Assembly: GCF_051014685.1 (NCBI RefSeq)
Contig: NC_135052.1
Span: forward strand, 5,671,105-5,735,104
Length of the DNA stretch: 64,000 bases
DNA from: Ptiloglossa arizonensis
Lineage: Eukaryota; Arthropoda; Insecta; Hymenoptera; Colletidae
Direction: 5' to 3'
In this document: positions 10,548 through 22,239 of the stretch, piece by piece
Numbering within the stretch: the first letter of the stretch is position 1
Layout of the letters: every line of letters begins with the position of its first letter
Notes under the pieces: generated by a model
Database searches by the model: none
What the model was told of the DNA's origin: nothing
The model's input: the letters and a program-made list of their open reading frames with translations, nothing else
Position numbers and translations under genes: made by a program

Positions 10548-10645
10548 CGGCTTCTTGAAGAAGTTCTTCCGCTTGTCCTTGGCAGGTGGGGTTGTCAAGG
10601 TCGCTTTGCCCGCGCGCACGTTCCCGACGCTGTCGCTGTCGTCAC
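10548..10645 (-). CDS. Ca-beta: Ca-beta exon, HOOK linker with basic end (residues 167-199)
   Basis: Completes the split Gly codon and reads GDDSDSVGNVRAGKATLTTP then PAKDKRKNFFKKP. The basic KDKRKNFFKK motif just before the GK domain is a family hallmark. Acceptor CGACAG; donor CCG|GTAAAC in phase 0, which joins the next exon as [12 protein letters not shown]. If the donor is not used the frame runs 13 more codons to a TGA at 10506-10508. Alternative exons for this linker exist in other animals; I see no second copy here. Confidence 0.93.
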
Positions 10646-11598
10646 CTGTCGAAGAAGCACATCCACCGATTACTCGCGACACGATCCTCTCTTACCTGTG
10701 CATCGACGAGTGTCCCTCTTTCTCTCAAGGATATACTAGTGAGAAGCTTCAAATCGCGCGGAATGCAGTCTAAGAACCTAGGGTTTGCTAAATCGATGCA
10801 TCGGTCCCGAGATCGTTAGAAGCAACTACCAACGTTCGGACGCAACTAGAGATACTAAGTGTACCACGGACGCGTCTGTATGTGTACGAAGGTGTGTCTG
10901 TGTGTGTAGGTGTCGACTAACGCGGTGGTCAGCGATTAGTGTGCTCCACTGATCGTAGTTGAACTCGATCGAATTGAAAGCGAACGACAATTGGCACTAA
11001 TATCAAGCGAGTCGTTCTATTCGTACGTAGGCCATCGGGGGACCGGTACCGATCTCTCGGCGAGTGACACGTTCAACATTTTACGGTTGCACGTGTCAAC
11101 CGGGACGATACCAGGGTCACGATTCTTCGATTACTTGGTTTCTGTGTCGTATTTATCGGTATTTATCACCGAATCCGTCCAATGACCCACGTAACGACGA
11201 TTAAACTGTCCCTATAGCCTAACACGCTATATCGACCATCGCTAGCGACGGTTCGACCTAGCAACTAAAAGGGCAAAAGGTTGTGAAGGGAGAAAGAAGC
11301 CCGCGAGATATGCGTGTGTGAGAGGAGCGAAAGCTACAGTGTTTTTTTTGAATGTTCAAATACTTAGGGCCACAAACGCAAGTGTTCGTCAAGATTCATT
11401 GTCTTTTTACTCCGATATATCTCTCTTTCTCTCTTTCTTTCTCTCTCTGTTATTTGTTTTTTTTTTTTGCCGTAGAAACGATCTCCTCCGTCTGTTTTCT
11501 CTGTCGGACATCGATCGGTCAAGATGAGACAATTCTCGAACAGGTAGATACACCGTGGTTTTCGGGTCGGGGAAAGAAAGAAGGACGTGCTAGGATAC
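10646..11598 (-). other. Ca-beta intron within HOOK
   Basis: Contains a GT-rich run near 10,880-10,910 and a CT/T-rich tract at 11,405-11,470. This is where alternative HOOK exons lie in vertebrate genes, but none is visible here. Confidence 0.55.
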
Positions 11599-11809
11599 CT
11601 GGTGTAGGTGGTGTGGAACCACGTGAGGGCATACCACTCTCGCCAAGGTTCCCTGAAGACCCTCCGCGCGCCGAATAGAGACCCTTTGTGCCACGTGCGG
11701 CGCTCGCCTGCTGCCTCAGGGCTTCCAACTTCACCGGGGATGGAATGAAGCCAACGTCCGAGTTCTCTTTCACCAGCCTACCTATCCACCAGTTGTTGTC
11801 GTACTTCTC
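11599..11809 (-). CDS. Ca-beta: Ca-beta exon, second half of SH3 and start of HOOK (residues 97-166)
   Basis: Starts [20 protein letters not shown] and continues FIPSPVKLE, completing the SH3 domain with its paired tryptophans. The rest is a low-complexity Gly/Ser/Pro stretch ([16 protein letters not shown]), typical of the variable HOOK linker. Acceptor CCTCAG, donor CAG|GTATCC; 211 bp, so the exon ends after the first base of a codon. Proline-directed Ser/Thr sites near its end could be phosphorylated, which is inference only. Confidence 0.96.
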
Positions 11810-12567
11810 CTGAGGGGTATCGCGGGTAATGATTACTTCAGATTTCGTCCTGGATCTTACGGTCGAGCGTTGCTCGTGCATGCGAACAATGGCCAGAAAC
11901 GTCCGGACTTCCGCTGAATCTTTTATCGCCAATGGCGTCGTTGCTCGATATTTTAACGGGACCGAGAATCGGTTGGTCGCTCAAGGCTACTTTCCGTGCA
12001 AGGAGCTTGCCGGACAGGTACGTTTGTTTTCGCAAAAGGGGTCCCTCGAGTCGATCGGGGAAACTCGTGTAGAAAGAAACTCGAAAAATATATCTCGGAT
12101 GGCTCGAGAGATATTCGACACCATAAATTAAAAACGTTCGACTCGACTGTACCACGGACGATTCGATCGTAAAGAAATTAACCTGAAAGACACGATTGCG
12201 AAACCTTGGTGGGAGGAAACAGTGTGCGCGCCAGATTCGCTCGCGCGAGTCGACGAGAAACGAAGCGGTGGGGATGGCCGGACCGTACGGTGGGGGTACG
12301 TTCCCGGAGACCTTGAGCCGCCAATTGATTCGGCCCCGACTACGATATTGCCGATACTGTCCTGATTCTTCGCATGCTGAATTCGCGCGGTCTGTACACT
12401 ACGAGTGGCAGTTTGTGCGCTACGAGTACCATTAGAACGCTAGTTTCTCGATTCGAGTGGACGGTCTAATTTATTCGAAGCGGTGGTATGTGGTATGTTA
12501 TTGTACCTAAAGTGGACCAGATAGCCTACGGTGTATCAATATTTCATCGGGAGGTATATCCATTTAC
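11810..12567 (-). other. Ca-beta intron splitting the SH3 domain
   Basis: No repeats or additional exons recognised. Confidence 0.6.
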
Positions 12568-12687
12568 CTTGATGTGCAGAAAGTCGCGAACCTCGAAGCT
12601 GACCGCCGAGCCGTGAACTGGCGAATCGTCGTCCACGGATCCATCGTAACTCACGTTGGTCCGTACTGCAAACGCTACCGGTTTCGT
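12568..12687 (-). CDS. Ca-beta: Ca-beta exon, first half of SH3 domain (residues 57-96)
   Basis: Encodes [15 protein letters not shown], then an acidic loop VDDDSPVHG, then [13 protein letters not shown], the beta strands that open the SH3 domain. Acceptor ATTCAG, donor AAG|GTAAATG; 120 bp, phase 0 to 0. These blocks are near-invariant across animal calcium channel beta subunits (established family knowledge). The exon border falls inside the SH3 fold, just before the tryptophan pair. Confidence 0.96.
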
Positions 12688-14161
12688 CTGAATAATTCAT
12701 CGACGGGAAAAGAAAGAAGAAAAACTCTTCGTTAAAAACGTTCCGCGTTTAGAAGACCCGGCGACCGTCGTTCGTGAATCGTTTAACGAAACACACCGCG
12801 CGAGACATTTTATCGCCCGTAATATCGACTTTGCCCGGCTCGCGGTACAATTCGGTAAAACGCGACGAGATCCGCGCGACCATAATCCGCGCATAAAGCG
12901 AACGCCGATGAGATCACGGATGATCGGTACATTGTCAACGCTGTTCACGTGTCAGGTCGCCGCGTCGATAAAGAATAAAAGCGTGCCACATGGATAGGGT
13001 GTTTCCTCGTGTTTATTACGACGCTCTATACATCGAAGGTCGGCTCCCGTGAATCGATATTCATTTATCGTTCGGTTCGGCGATCGGTCCGGTATACTCG
13101 AACTTCGATAGGAATTTAACCGTAATTCGGACGCGAGCGGCCGATACCTCGATTCGTTTCAACCCCTAACCGCGGGCTCCCTCTTTTCCTCGTCGAACGA
13201 TAAACATCTGTCGCATTGTCACGAACGCGAGGGTAATCGTACGCGAGGAAACACTGCCCGATTGGCGTTTAAGGATATTTAAAAATCGTTCCTCCGCGAA
13301 ATGGTGAAACGTTTCACGTCTTCGAAGTTTCAAAGAACCGGTTACGAACGTATCGGGACAACGATCGACGCTCTTCTGACTGTTTCCACGATCGATCGAC
13401 CAAGTAATCGCGACAACAATTTCATCGTTAACGATCCGGTTCGACTCAACAACACGCGCACAAAATGAAAATAATACCATCGCGAGTAATTCCGCGTCGA
13501 TCGATAAAGATACATTTTCCGAACCAACCTTTGACATTTTTATCAACGATTCGCTTAAGCTATCCAATATACTCGGTAGTGTATTCGTTTCGAGATTAAT
13601 TCCGATAACTTCGATCTATCCGATAATTTCAATTGTTCCAGTTATCCTTCGATCGTTGGTATCTCTATCGTCGACGAACCGTCTTGGTCGCGATTCGCTT
13701 CGAAAAATAGCTCAACGGAGATCGAACGACGAGAAATAACGTGCACGCGTACGAAATTGTCGATCGACGATCAATGGCTCGAGCGTCCCGGTAACGGTAT
13801 CGAGGAAACGTACAATCAAAGGCAATAGTATTACCGCGCTACGGCACCGGTGTACAATGCGTTCGCTCGTGTCTATCGTCGTGACAAAGGATCGCGGAAC
13901 GTCTAATTGGTTTCGCCAGCAGCCTCCGCGTGAAATCTCATTAGTCTGGCGCACGTATTCATTGACACGCTTTTCATTCCCCTGGCGAGCGACTTAGACG
14001 CTCGCGGGATCGGCGTCGAAAGCAATGACGCCCACCCCGTTCGAAGCCCCCGACCGTTCGGAAGACGCCGATCGATACGAACGATTTACGAAAGGCTCGT
14101 GGAAAAACAGCAGGCGGCGGAACCAGTGGAAACTGGAACATGCGAAAGATCAATGACTTAC
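12688..14161 (-). other. Ca-beta intron before the SH3 exons
   Basis: CpG-rich, TCGA-rich unique-looking sequence. No exon or transposon recognised. Confidence 0.55.
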
Positions 14162-14278
14162 CCTGGCTTTTTCAAGTTGATTGAGGGCCTGCCTCTCCTT
14201 CTCGCGACGCAAACTCTCCTTCTCCTCGTCCAGCGAGAGATCCGAGCTCGGCTGCGAGTAGTTCGAGTCTGCCGAGCC
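14162..14278 (-). CDS. Ca-beta: Ca-beta exon, N-terminal charged linker (residues 18-56)
   Basis: Begins GSADSNYSQPSSD and continues into a Glu/Arg/Lys-rich helix-like stretch (EEKESLRREKERQALNQLEK). Bounded by TTTCAG acceptor and AGG|GTAAG donor. Its 117 bp are 39 whole codons, phase 0 on both sides. The same segment precedes the SH3 domain in vertebrate and insect beta subunits, where it is well conserved. Because it is symmetric it could be skipped without frameshift, but its conservation makes it more likely constitutive. Confidence 0.92.
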
Positions 14279-14409
14279 CTGAAACGCGAAACAAACACGT
14301 TTAAATTGCGTCCGGAGGCGGTGAGAATTACGCCGCGTTAGTGAGGGTAGGTCCCAGATACACACGAACCGACAAAGAGCAGTAGAACTAATAATACCCG
14401 AACGCAAGA

Positions 14410-15453
14410 AAATTTGGGTAAAATGTATCTTTATATTTCTCGGCACAGTCTCCTTTCGGATCGATACACTTCTCCCAACGATGTTCGATAGCCTCGATAC
14501 CCTGTTTAGAGCGAGAACCGACGAGCTCTGCGAAACAACATCAATCGCGGACTCTGGCTCTTCGTTGTCGGTAAATCTTTTACCACCGAGCCATTTTTTC
14601 GAGTTTCGAAACGGAATAGAATCAAATAGAGAGGATTAAATCTGGGGAACAGGGTGCGCGAGGTAGCGATTCGAACTTTGACTCAAAACAGTATTCTGTT
14701 TTGTGCACATTACAATGTGTAAACTAATGGTTATATCACGTGATTAAAAGGTTTGAAAATTGCACGTCCTTTAAAAATTTGACTCGTTGATTTTGACCAT
14801 CGCGATAACGAATGTGCGATAACGGTGTAAACTGGTGCATCGTCTCGACGAAACGAAACCTTTCTCGTCAAATGTTACTGTTTCTTCTCGTAGAAACGCT
14901 GCAATAGCTTCGCGTAATACTCGTCGATCGTGTTTACTTTCGGAAGATAATCAATGAAAATTATCCCACCCGAATCCCAAAAAAACTGTCTTCGCTTTCT
15001 TCGGAGCCGCTTCTCATCTTTGTTTCGACTGTTTCTTCGTCTCGGGTGTGAAACGATGAACCCGTGTTTCGTCCATGATTACGAATCGACGCAAAAACTC
15101 GGCTTCGTTGCTCCGAAACCTCGTCAAACACTCGATCGAGACATCCTCACGGCGCTGTATTTGTTTCATTATGAGTAATCGCGGCACCCATCTTGCGCAC
15201 AGCTTTCTCGTGTCGAAATTTTCAATCGATACACGAAGTACAGCACTTTTCGATATGCCTACCGTGTCTGCTAGCTCGCGCACTTCGCTCGACGGTCATC
15301 CGATACCATTTTGTGGATTTTTGTCACCATTTTGGGCGTAGTCGTCTCATTTGGTCGAGCATTGCGACGTTCGTCTCGACAGCTCGTACTGCCTTGTTTA
15401 AACTCTGCCACCCAATATTTTTCTATTGTAAACTGTTGGAATGAATGCAACAA
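14410..15453 (-). pseudogene. Dead mariner transposase in Ca-beta intron
   Basis: Reading the minus strand across several frameshifts and stops recovers a mariner transposase in family order: EFKQGSTSCRDERRNARPNE, an HTH piece with ELADTVGISKSAVLRV, RKLCARWVPRLL, the first catalytic region DETRVHRFTPETKK, then WDSGGIIFIDYLPK, YYAKLLQRF, KKWLGGKRFTDNEE and the C-terminal RWEKCIDPKGD. Full-length proteins of this family have about 345 residues; the roughly 1.04 kb here spans nearly all of it. Broken in many places, so not functional. It lies in the same orientation as the host gene. Confidence 0.9.
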
Positions 15454-15474
15454 CGATCTTAAGGGTGCCAGATG

Positions 15475-15560
15475 TCGATGTCAGTTTTAAGGACTGTCTC
15501 AGTCGATGTCAGTTTTAAGGACTGTCTCAGGCAATGTCAGTTTTAAGGACAGTTGTAAGG
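15475..15560. repeat. 28-bp tandem repeat, three copies
   Basis: Units at 15475-15502 and 15503-15530 are identical (containing GTCAGTTTTAAGGACTGTC); a third at 15531 is truncated and altered. It abuts the 5' end of the mariner relic, within or next to its terminal region. Confidence 0.9.
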
Positions 15561-18500
15561 ACTGTTTGGCCGTTTTCCTTTTGGTTTTTCTTTTTAGTCG
15601 AATTCCAAGTCCAGAGTCACGAAGACCACACGACACTGTCGTCGTTTACATCAAGACACATCACTGTATACGCATTTTTTCGGACTTTGTATTCTTATAT
15701 GCACAAAAACTATACTACTGGATACGCGAGATCCCTGCATATTGTAATAAACTAGATATTACAATCTGAACTTTACAACATAAACGAAAGAGCATACACC
15801 CCTGGAGTAGAATCTAGCCCTGCTTTGATACCAGTTGCAACGAGGCCTTTTAAACGAAAGTATTCTATCGCGTAACGATAACCAATTTTTCTCGTGTTTA
15901 CAAATTCACTTTCAATCCTTCGAATCCTTCGATCCTGTCAACCTTCGAACTTAAACTTCGCAAGGTCGTTCTTTTCAAAAACTACCGCTGTCTATAAACC
16001 AATTCGAGTACTTATGGGACTACCCTCGTATGCCTTTGGAATCGCGCGATCTTCCCCGATCTGTTCCTGATGCCCATGATCGGTCATTGCCCACCAAACC
16101 GTCGGGTTAATTCGAATTACGCTCGAGGAGCTTATTTCCGAATCGTCTCGACGCGTCGACTGCCACGTCGTATGTGCGCGACACGAATATCTAACATTTC
16201 AGGTGCAATATTTAAACGAGAACAACGTTCCAGGGGAACTTTGATCGAATCGGTCGAAACGCAGGTATCGGTTAATGCTCATAAATTATGAGCAACTACT
16301 CTAGAGCGGTGTCCAGGGGAAATTTTACGATCACGCTCTTCCGAGAACTAATTGAAACGTATTTACTATATACCGGTTTTATAAGACAGATATTGCGGAG
16401 TATATTCTACACTCGTCGAGTGTAGTATCGAAGGTGGTTCATTCTGGACAATATCTTTGAAATTTTTTCCAAGTTCGATTCGTACGTTTTCTTGTCCCTC
16501 CCCTCTGTATCGACTAGGAATGGATAAAAGAAAATATATAGTATCTACGACGTGACTCGAGAAAGTGTAAAGTGATATAGTATTGGTATTCTTTTCGAGA
16601 AAAGCGCAATACATTCCGACAAACGAACAGTACGGACGATTGGAATTAAAAGAAGCAATAATACGTATCGGAGATTTCTCTTTTATTTATACTTACCGTA
16701 CCTTTTCATAGGTCATAGTGCGTAGGCATAAATACGACGCGAGGACAATTAACCGGAAAGACGGTGCAACACATCGAGACGATCCTTGGACGTCTTCGCG
16801 GACCACTTATCGATTAGCTGGCTCGAACGAGGCAAAATGAACCGGCCATGATCCGAAACTCGGAATTCCACGGTGACGTTACGTAACGATCCGCGTTCTC
16901 AAAATTTCGTCCACCGTCGATGAAACGCAATGGCCACCTGGGGATTTTCCGCGTGCACCGAGAACCGAGAACCGCGAGTAGCCTCGGTATTTCGTCAACG
17001 AAAGCCACCGTGAAGTTCTCGAGGTCTTTCACAGTGTCGGGGACCATTAGTTTGAAAAAAGAGAACACTCTCGTCGAGTTTCAAGCCGACTACGACCGCT
17101 CCGCTTTTAAACAGTCTTTGCAAACATTTTAAAGCGGCGGCTTGTATAATCGTCTGTGATTTGAATCGGAGCAGTCAGCGTAAACCGTCGACATTCTCCG
17201 GGCTGTATGAAATTTGTCGCGGGAGCTTAGCGTGTATTTAGTTAAGGAGCTTTTATGCAGCTTTAATTGCACATACTTTGAAACATTGTTTACGCCTCTC
17301 TCGTAGATCGCTGAACAATGGTGTTTTACACGGGGATCGTTTCGCGCGAACGAGAGTTCCCGATCGTAAATAAATTAATCAACGGAGAGGGTCGCGCTGT
17401 AGAAACGATCGGTATCTGGTTAGACGCGTATACGCAATCCCTCGATAGTTGCACCGTGAGCAATTTCCTCTCCGCGTTGCTTCAGAACCGAGTAAATAAA
17501 CGGAGACGATCGTCGTAAAATCACACGATAAGGGTCGCGTGTCGATTAAAAAATTGACACGACGGTGTAAGTACACAATTTAAAAAAAAAAAAAGAATCT
17601 CCTTACGAAGAGAAACACCGAACCGTTATTTAGAAAACGAAGATAAACGTTTCGTGTACTTTTCATTTTATATACTCGAGCAATTTCGAGAGACCAACGA
17701 AAACAAAAACGATACTTGTAATTTCGCGCAACGTGCCGCAGCATCGAAAATATAACCAGAACGAATGGATACTGATAAGATTAATTGGATAAGGAGCGAT
17801 GATCGAAATAGTTGTCGATAGCTGTGGGAACGACGAAGAAGAAGACAAATTGAATATTATTTTGATAAATACTTTTAAACGATATTCGACCCGACCAGAA
17901 CATAATATCTACGGAGCAACGTTATTAATTTGTATTTTTTTATTTTACATTACTGAAGTAATTATTGTATCGGAATGAAAATTAATAGACATATTAATTG
18001 TAACGTAATTGAACGAGATACGTACAATTCTTTGTTGCTATTTTTCTTAATTCGAAACACGAAACAAATATCCACTTCAATAGTTAATATCGAGTTAATA
18101 TTTAAAATGCCACAAAAAATCAATTTTTTCATCCGAAATAACCCAATTCTCTCTTAGGAACGTGTCAGTTGGCAGGTGAGAAAGATGGAGTAACTAGAAT
18201 AACCATAATTCGAAAATTTTCATCAAAGGTTTCCTGTTTCGTTTAAACGGTAAAGGGCTCTCTGATAAATTATCCACATTTCCGTTAAAATCCAATTGTT
18301 CGAACACCTATACGGATGAATCGATCGTCCGAATCTCGTTTCCCCGACTGTTTCGAGCAATTAAAATTTCACTGAATTTCGTTCCCCTCGTTGACAATTA
18401 CAATTTTGGGGACAATCGTTTCGCGACCAAGCTCGAGAATTGTCCATGAGAACGTTCGAGCGAATAGTTTCGGAACACCCTGAATGGTATCTATCGACAA

Positions 18501-19930
18501 CAATGTGGTTACAAAGGGTTGGTCTCTGACTTTCGATATTAATCGGGAATTATCTCGGCCAAATTAACCGAATCGATCGTGTCCCTACGAAGAAGTCTTA
18601 TCGGTGGTCGTTGGCAAGGTATCCACGAGGGCAAGGCGTAATTTGTAACAGTTTTATCGATCCCGGCTGCTGACATTGACGTATTGATCCGCTCTTCAAA
18701 GTCGAAGCGTTCACCTGTCTCGTAATTAGGTACATAATTAAATGCAAAGGACAGTGGACGTGTACCGCGCGTCACTTGGACGGAGCGTGTTACCGTTTTG
18801 CATTTCAGCGCGTAGCACCGCGACGTCCCTTCGTGGACGTCGTCCAATTTCCGCTCGTGTGGTCGAGGAGTCGAATTTGTTTACAAAAAGATTCGCCGGT
18901 GTTTCTCTACCCTCTTGTCCGAGCAGGAATTTTTTTCCGGAGGATGAATTCATTCGGTTGGGGGTCGTAGCCATGCCAACGGCCTTTACTTAATCGTCTC
19001 TCTTTCTACCTGCTTCTCGTGCGTGACTGTGTAAATTTGTCTGTGCGTGTCACAGCGACCTTGCTACCCCCTCTGGGAACCTTAAGAACGAGGATGGTTC
19101 TAAACAATTGAACGCAATAAATTCTCGTGCACGGTTACGCGAGCAACGGAAACTTTTACTTCGCCGGTTGGGTGTGCCATTTTGCGATTCTCGGTAAATA
19201 TTTGGTAAATCCATTCGGAGTTTGGTAATCGATATTTAACGCTCGACCATCGAGAGACAACTTTAGGGTTTGGTTTTCAAATAACAATTCGTCGAACCTT
19301 GCCCTTTCGTCGTCGCTTAGCCGATGTTAATGTATACGCAAATTTATCGTTGCTCCTTCTTCGTCCTTAGTTTGTTTTTTTTTTTTTTTTAGAACGAATA
19401 GAATCGTTGCGAAAACAAATGCCAAATACTTTTGTGAAAGTGTATTTAAAAATTCTTGATTGTCGGTAGAAACTATTGTATATAAATTATAATTATTTAA
19501 AAATTACGTTGAGGCCGGATTCCAGCCTTAGTTACGTTTTGGTATTAATATAATTACTGTTGTGCGGTATGTACACGTGCATATGCATAAAAGGAGGAGC
19601 GTTCAGAAATTATGTACTCTAATTAATAGTACGTAGATTATGGTACATGGAATCGAATCGCTACGATTCACGCTTGTCGATACTTCTTTTCACCATAGAC
19701 TACTGTGAAATGTTTGATTGTTCTTCGTCGAATGGTTCGTTCGAGCCGATTAAGAATTTCATTATTTTTCTCAAATTGTTCGACGACCACCGAAGAAGAA
19801 CTGTTACACCGGTGAGAAGACGAGCGAACGTAAAAGGAGCGGAATAATTTTTCAAAATGATCGTGAACGATAAGAGAACAGCTCGATCGAGTGTCTGGAG
19901 AGCGTAGAAAACGAGTTAAACGGTACTCAC
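15561..19930 (-). other. Long 5' intron of Ca-beta, middle part
   Basis: No exon recognised. A 19-bp near-palindrome (CTACACTCG-T-CGAGTGTAG) lies at about 16411-16429. AT content rises around 17,580-18,150. Confidence 0.45.
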
Positions 19931-20128
19931 CGTGCACGACCGGTGGAATAATATAAACAAAGTAATAAAAACGCGATACCTATAAAAAAGAAGAGTCCGT
20001 AACAGGGGCGAAAACAGCGACAACAGGGACAATGGAGCATACCAGAAACGCTCGGTTTCACGCTCAAAACGTAAACCAGATCGATTTAGATTGCAACGCA
20101 AAGGATCGAGCCGGTGCAACGATGGCAC
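19931..20128 (-). other. Candidate alternative first exon in the long Ca-beta intron
   Basis: A minus-strand frame beginning MPSLHRLDPLRC runs 66 codons to ...RSCT and meets a strong donor (ACG|GTGAGTACC) in phase 0, the phase required to join the exon at 14278. It is hydrophobic and unlike known beta N-termini, so it may be a noncoding exon or chance. Confidence 0.15.
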
Positions 20129-21383
20129 GCCTCGTCGCTTTTATTTCACGCCAGGCTGATTAATGCGAAACTCGTATGACGCGTCGCGCTCCACAGAGAG
20201 CCCTTTTATAAATCGAGAAAGAGAAGAAGACGCTTCGCAGGCGCCGCGAACTTCCCTCGCAATTGATTTACTTTGTAAGGTTGGCGATTCATTGACACCC
20301 TTTGTGAGAAGCACCCGTGTTGCATTATCCTCTTAGGGGTGCAACCTGTAATCGTGTCACGCGTAAAAAAAAAAATAACACCGTAACCGAGAAACAACAT
20401 TTCTCGCGAGATTTGTACAATAGATGACGGAATACGGGTACGACGACTCTACGAAAAAAAGTTGAGTTAGAAGTTTACAGGCGAAGAAAGAAATACTAAA
20501 CCAAGTGAATTCAACGACTGCGAAATTTCATTTAAGAATCGTTTTTGGAGAAACGGTTGAAGCAAATACGACCGAACGACGTTCGTTCATAATGAACGAG
20601 TGTCACAATTTCAGTGGAGAGTTCCGTTCCATACGCGCCGGTCTCGAAAGTGACCTCCTCTTGTTAGTTGATCGAGCGAACGAACCGAGATGATCTGAAA
20701 TTGACTTCGCTAAATCGAGAGGTTGATTGGCTGCTTTTAAACGTCGTGCTTACGTACGCAGCATCTATCTACGTGCAGCTATGTGTCTCGATCACGTTAC
20801 TTCGGATCGAGAGATTGTGTAAATCACTTTTCCACGGGTGTTGATCAACGTATGTAAGTTAAACGAGGCGGACAGTGAATTTCTAAAACTATTAATCTAA
20901 CGATCTCGTCCAAGAGAGACACGGCCAAGACGCGAAAACGACGTACAACTGGCCAAAGTGCCGGTCCAGTCTTTGGTAACTGTCTAGTCCACTTCTGAAA
21001 TTAGATCTCTAACCGAAAAACAATCACACGTGTTAAATTTCGCTCTTAAAGTGTCAGTACTGCTATCGAAACGCTTTGAATTTATTATTTTTATGTAGTA
21101 GAATTCTTGTCACCTTACTCGATTGTTAAAAAGATATACATAACCGGATCCGTAGGACCAGCTATCGAAATATAACGAGCGAAATAAAGTTTCCAAGACA
21201 AACTTTCCGCGTCTAACGAACAAATCCCTCGAAACTCGGAAACACCATCGTGGATATTGATAATCGTTTGTATTTAATCTCCACTCGAGTGCGTTACTGG
21301 GACCCTTTTCGACCCATAGTGTCCTCGAAATATGTTCTTTTTCTATGACATGCACTATTACACCAAATCGATTATAATACATG

Positions 21384-21985
21384 AATCGTTTTTAACCAAT
21401 TTCATCGTTAGTCTTCAAGTACAATTATCACAATCGATACTGTTAACCGAAATTTCATTAATTTCGTTATTATACACGGATCTTTCTTAACCAATTTCAT
21501 CGTTTGTTCTCAAGTACAAGTATCACAATCGATACTATTAACCGAAATTTCATTAATTTCGTTATTATACACGGATCGTTTGTAACCAATTTCATCGTTT
21601 GTTTTCAAGTACAAGCATCACAATCGATACTATTAACCGAAATTTTATTGATTTCACTATAATACACGGATCCTTCTTAACCAATTTCATCGTTTGTTTT
21701 CAAGTACAAGTATCACAATCGAAAATGTGAACAAAGATCTCGTTTATTTCGTTACAATACACGGATAGTTTTTAACCAATTTTATCGGTTGTTCTCAAAT
21801 ACAAGTATCACAATCGATACTATTAACCGAAATCTCGTTGATTTCGCTATAATCCACCTTCTTAACCAATTTCATCGTTTGTCTCCAAGTACAATTATCA
21901 CAATCGATACTCTTAACCGAAATCTCCTTGATTTCGTAACAATAGGGGAATCTTTTTAACCAATTTTACGCAGAATAATTCCGGA
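21384..21985. repeat. 95-bp satellite, about six copies
   Basis: The word AACCAATTTCATCG recurs at 21394, 21489, 21584, 21679, 21774 (all 95 bp apart), then 21864 and 21958 in shorter, decayed units. Each unit also carries TATCACAATCGATAC. It ends about 200 bp before the first Ca-beta coding exon, inside the intron. Confidence 0.94.
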
Positions 21986-22184
21986 CCGATTGTAACAATC
22001 TCTCGACACCATTATTCCCGATCACAACAACAACCGAATTCTACCGCATTACTCTCTCGACTCGTGAACATCGAAATAAAAGCTTGTGAAAAATCGCTGA
22101 CTCGGTGGCGCAGTTCGTCCACGCGAAGCACGGAACACCCGAAGGCTAAGTGGGTTAAGGTAAGAGAAGTTTCCGCGCGTGTAC

Positions 22185-22235
22185 CTGAGTGAACAGCTTG
22201 TTGTAGCCAGAATTGTGTTGATTGTATCCGATCAT
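22185..22235 (-). CDS. Ca-beta: Ca-beta first coding exon of one isoform (residues 1-17)
   Basis: Reads MIGYNQHNSGYNKLFTQ and stops exactly at a GT donor (CAG|GTACAC) in phase 0, which matches the phase-0 start of the next exon at 14278. The start has a purine (G) at -3. The frame remains open for a short distance upstream but I see no earlier in-frame ATG nearby. The short variable N-terminus is where beta subunits normally differ between isoforms, so this is probably one of several alternative starts. A CpG-rich stretch lies directly upstream. The 7.9-kb intron that follows separates it from the conserved core. That it belongs to this gene is inferred from phase, strand and the Tyr/Asn/Ser-rich composition continuing into the next exon. 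Confidence 0.75.
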
Positions 22236-22239
22236 CGCC

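Larger units (their letters stand above)
4744..22235 (-). other. Ca-beta: Gene span: voltage-gated calcium channel beta subunit (Ca-beta), coding part
   Basis: Cytoplasmic auxiliary subunit that binds the alpha-interaction domain of high-voltage-activated calcium channel alpha-1 subunits, promotes their surface delivery and tunes gating. Coding exons, in transcript order: 22235-22185, 14278-14162, 12687-12568, 11809-11599, 10645-10548, 9213-9077, 8992-8827, 8750-8381, 7728-7690 and, less surely, 4838-4744. Every junction has AG acceptor and GT donor and the phases chain without a break, giving about 467 residues. SH3 (about 58-125), HOOK (126-203) and GK-like (204-398) domains are in family order. 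The P-loop-like stretch reads GPSLKGY, the degenerate form known for beta subunits, so no kinase activity is expected. Other first exons may lie upstream. Identity is certain from sequence; exact ends are not. Confidence 0.93.
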
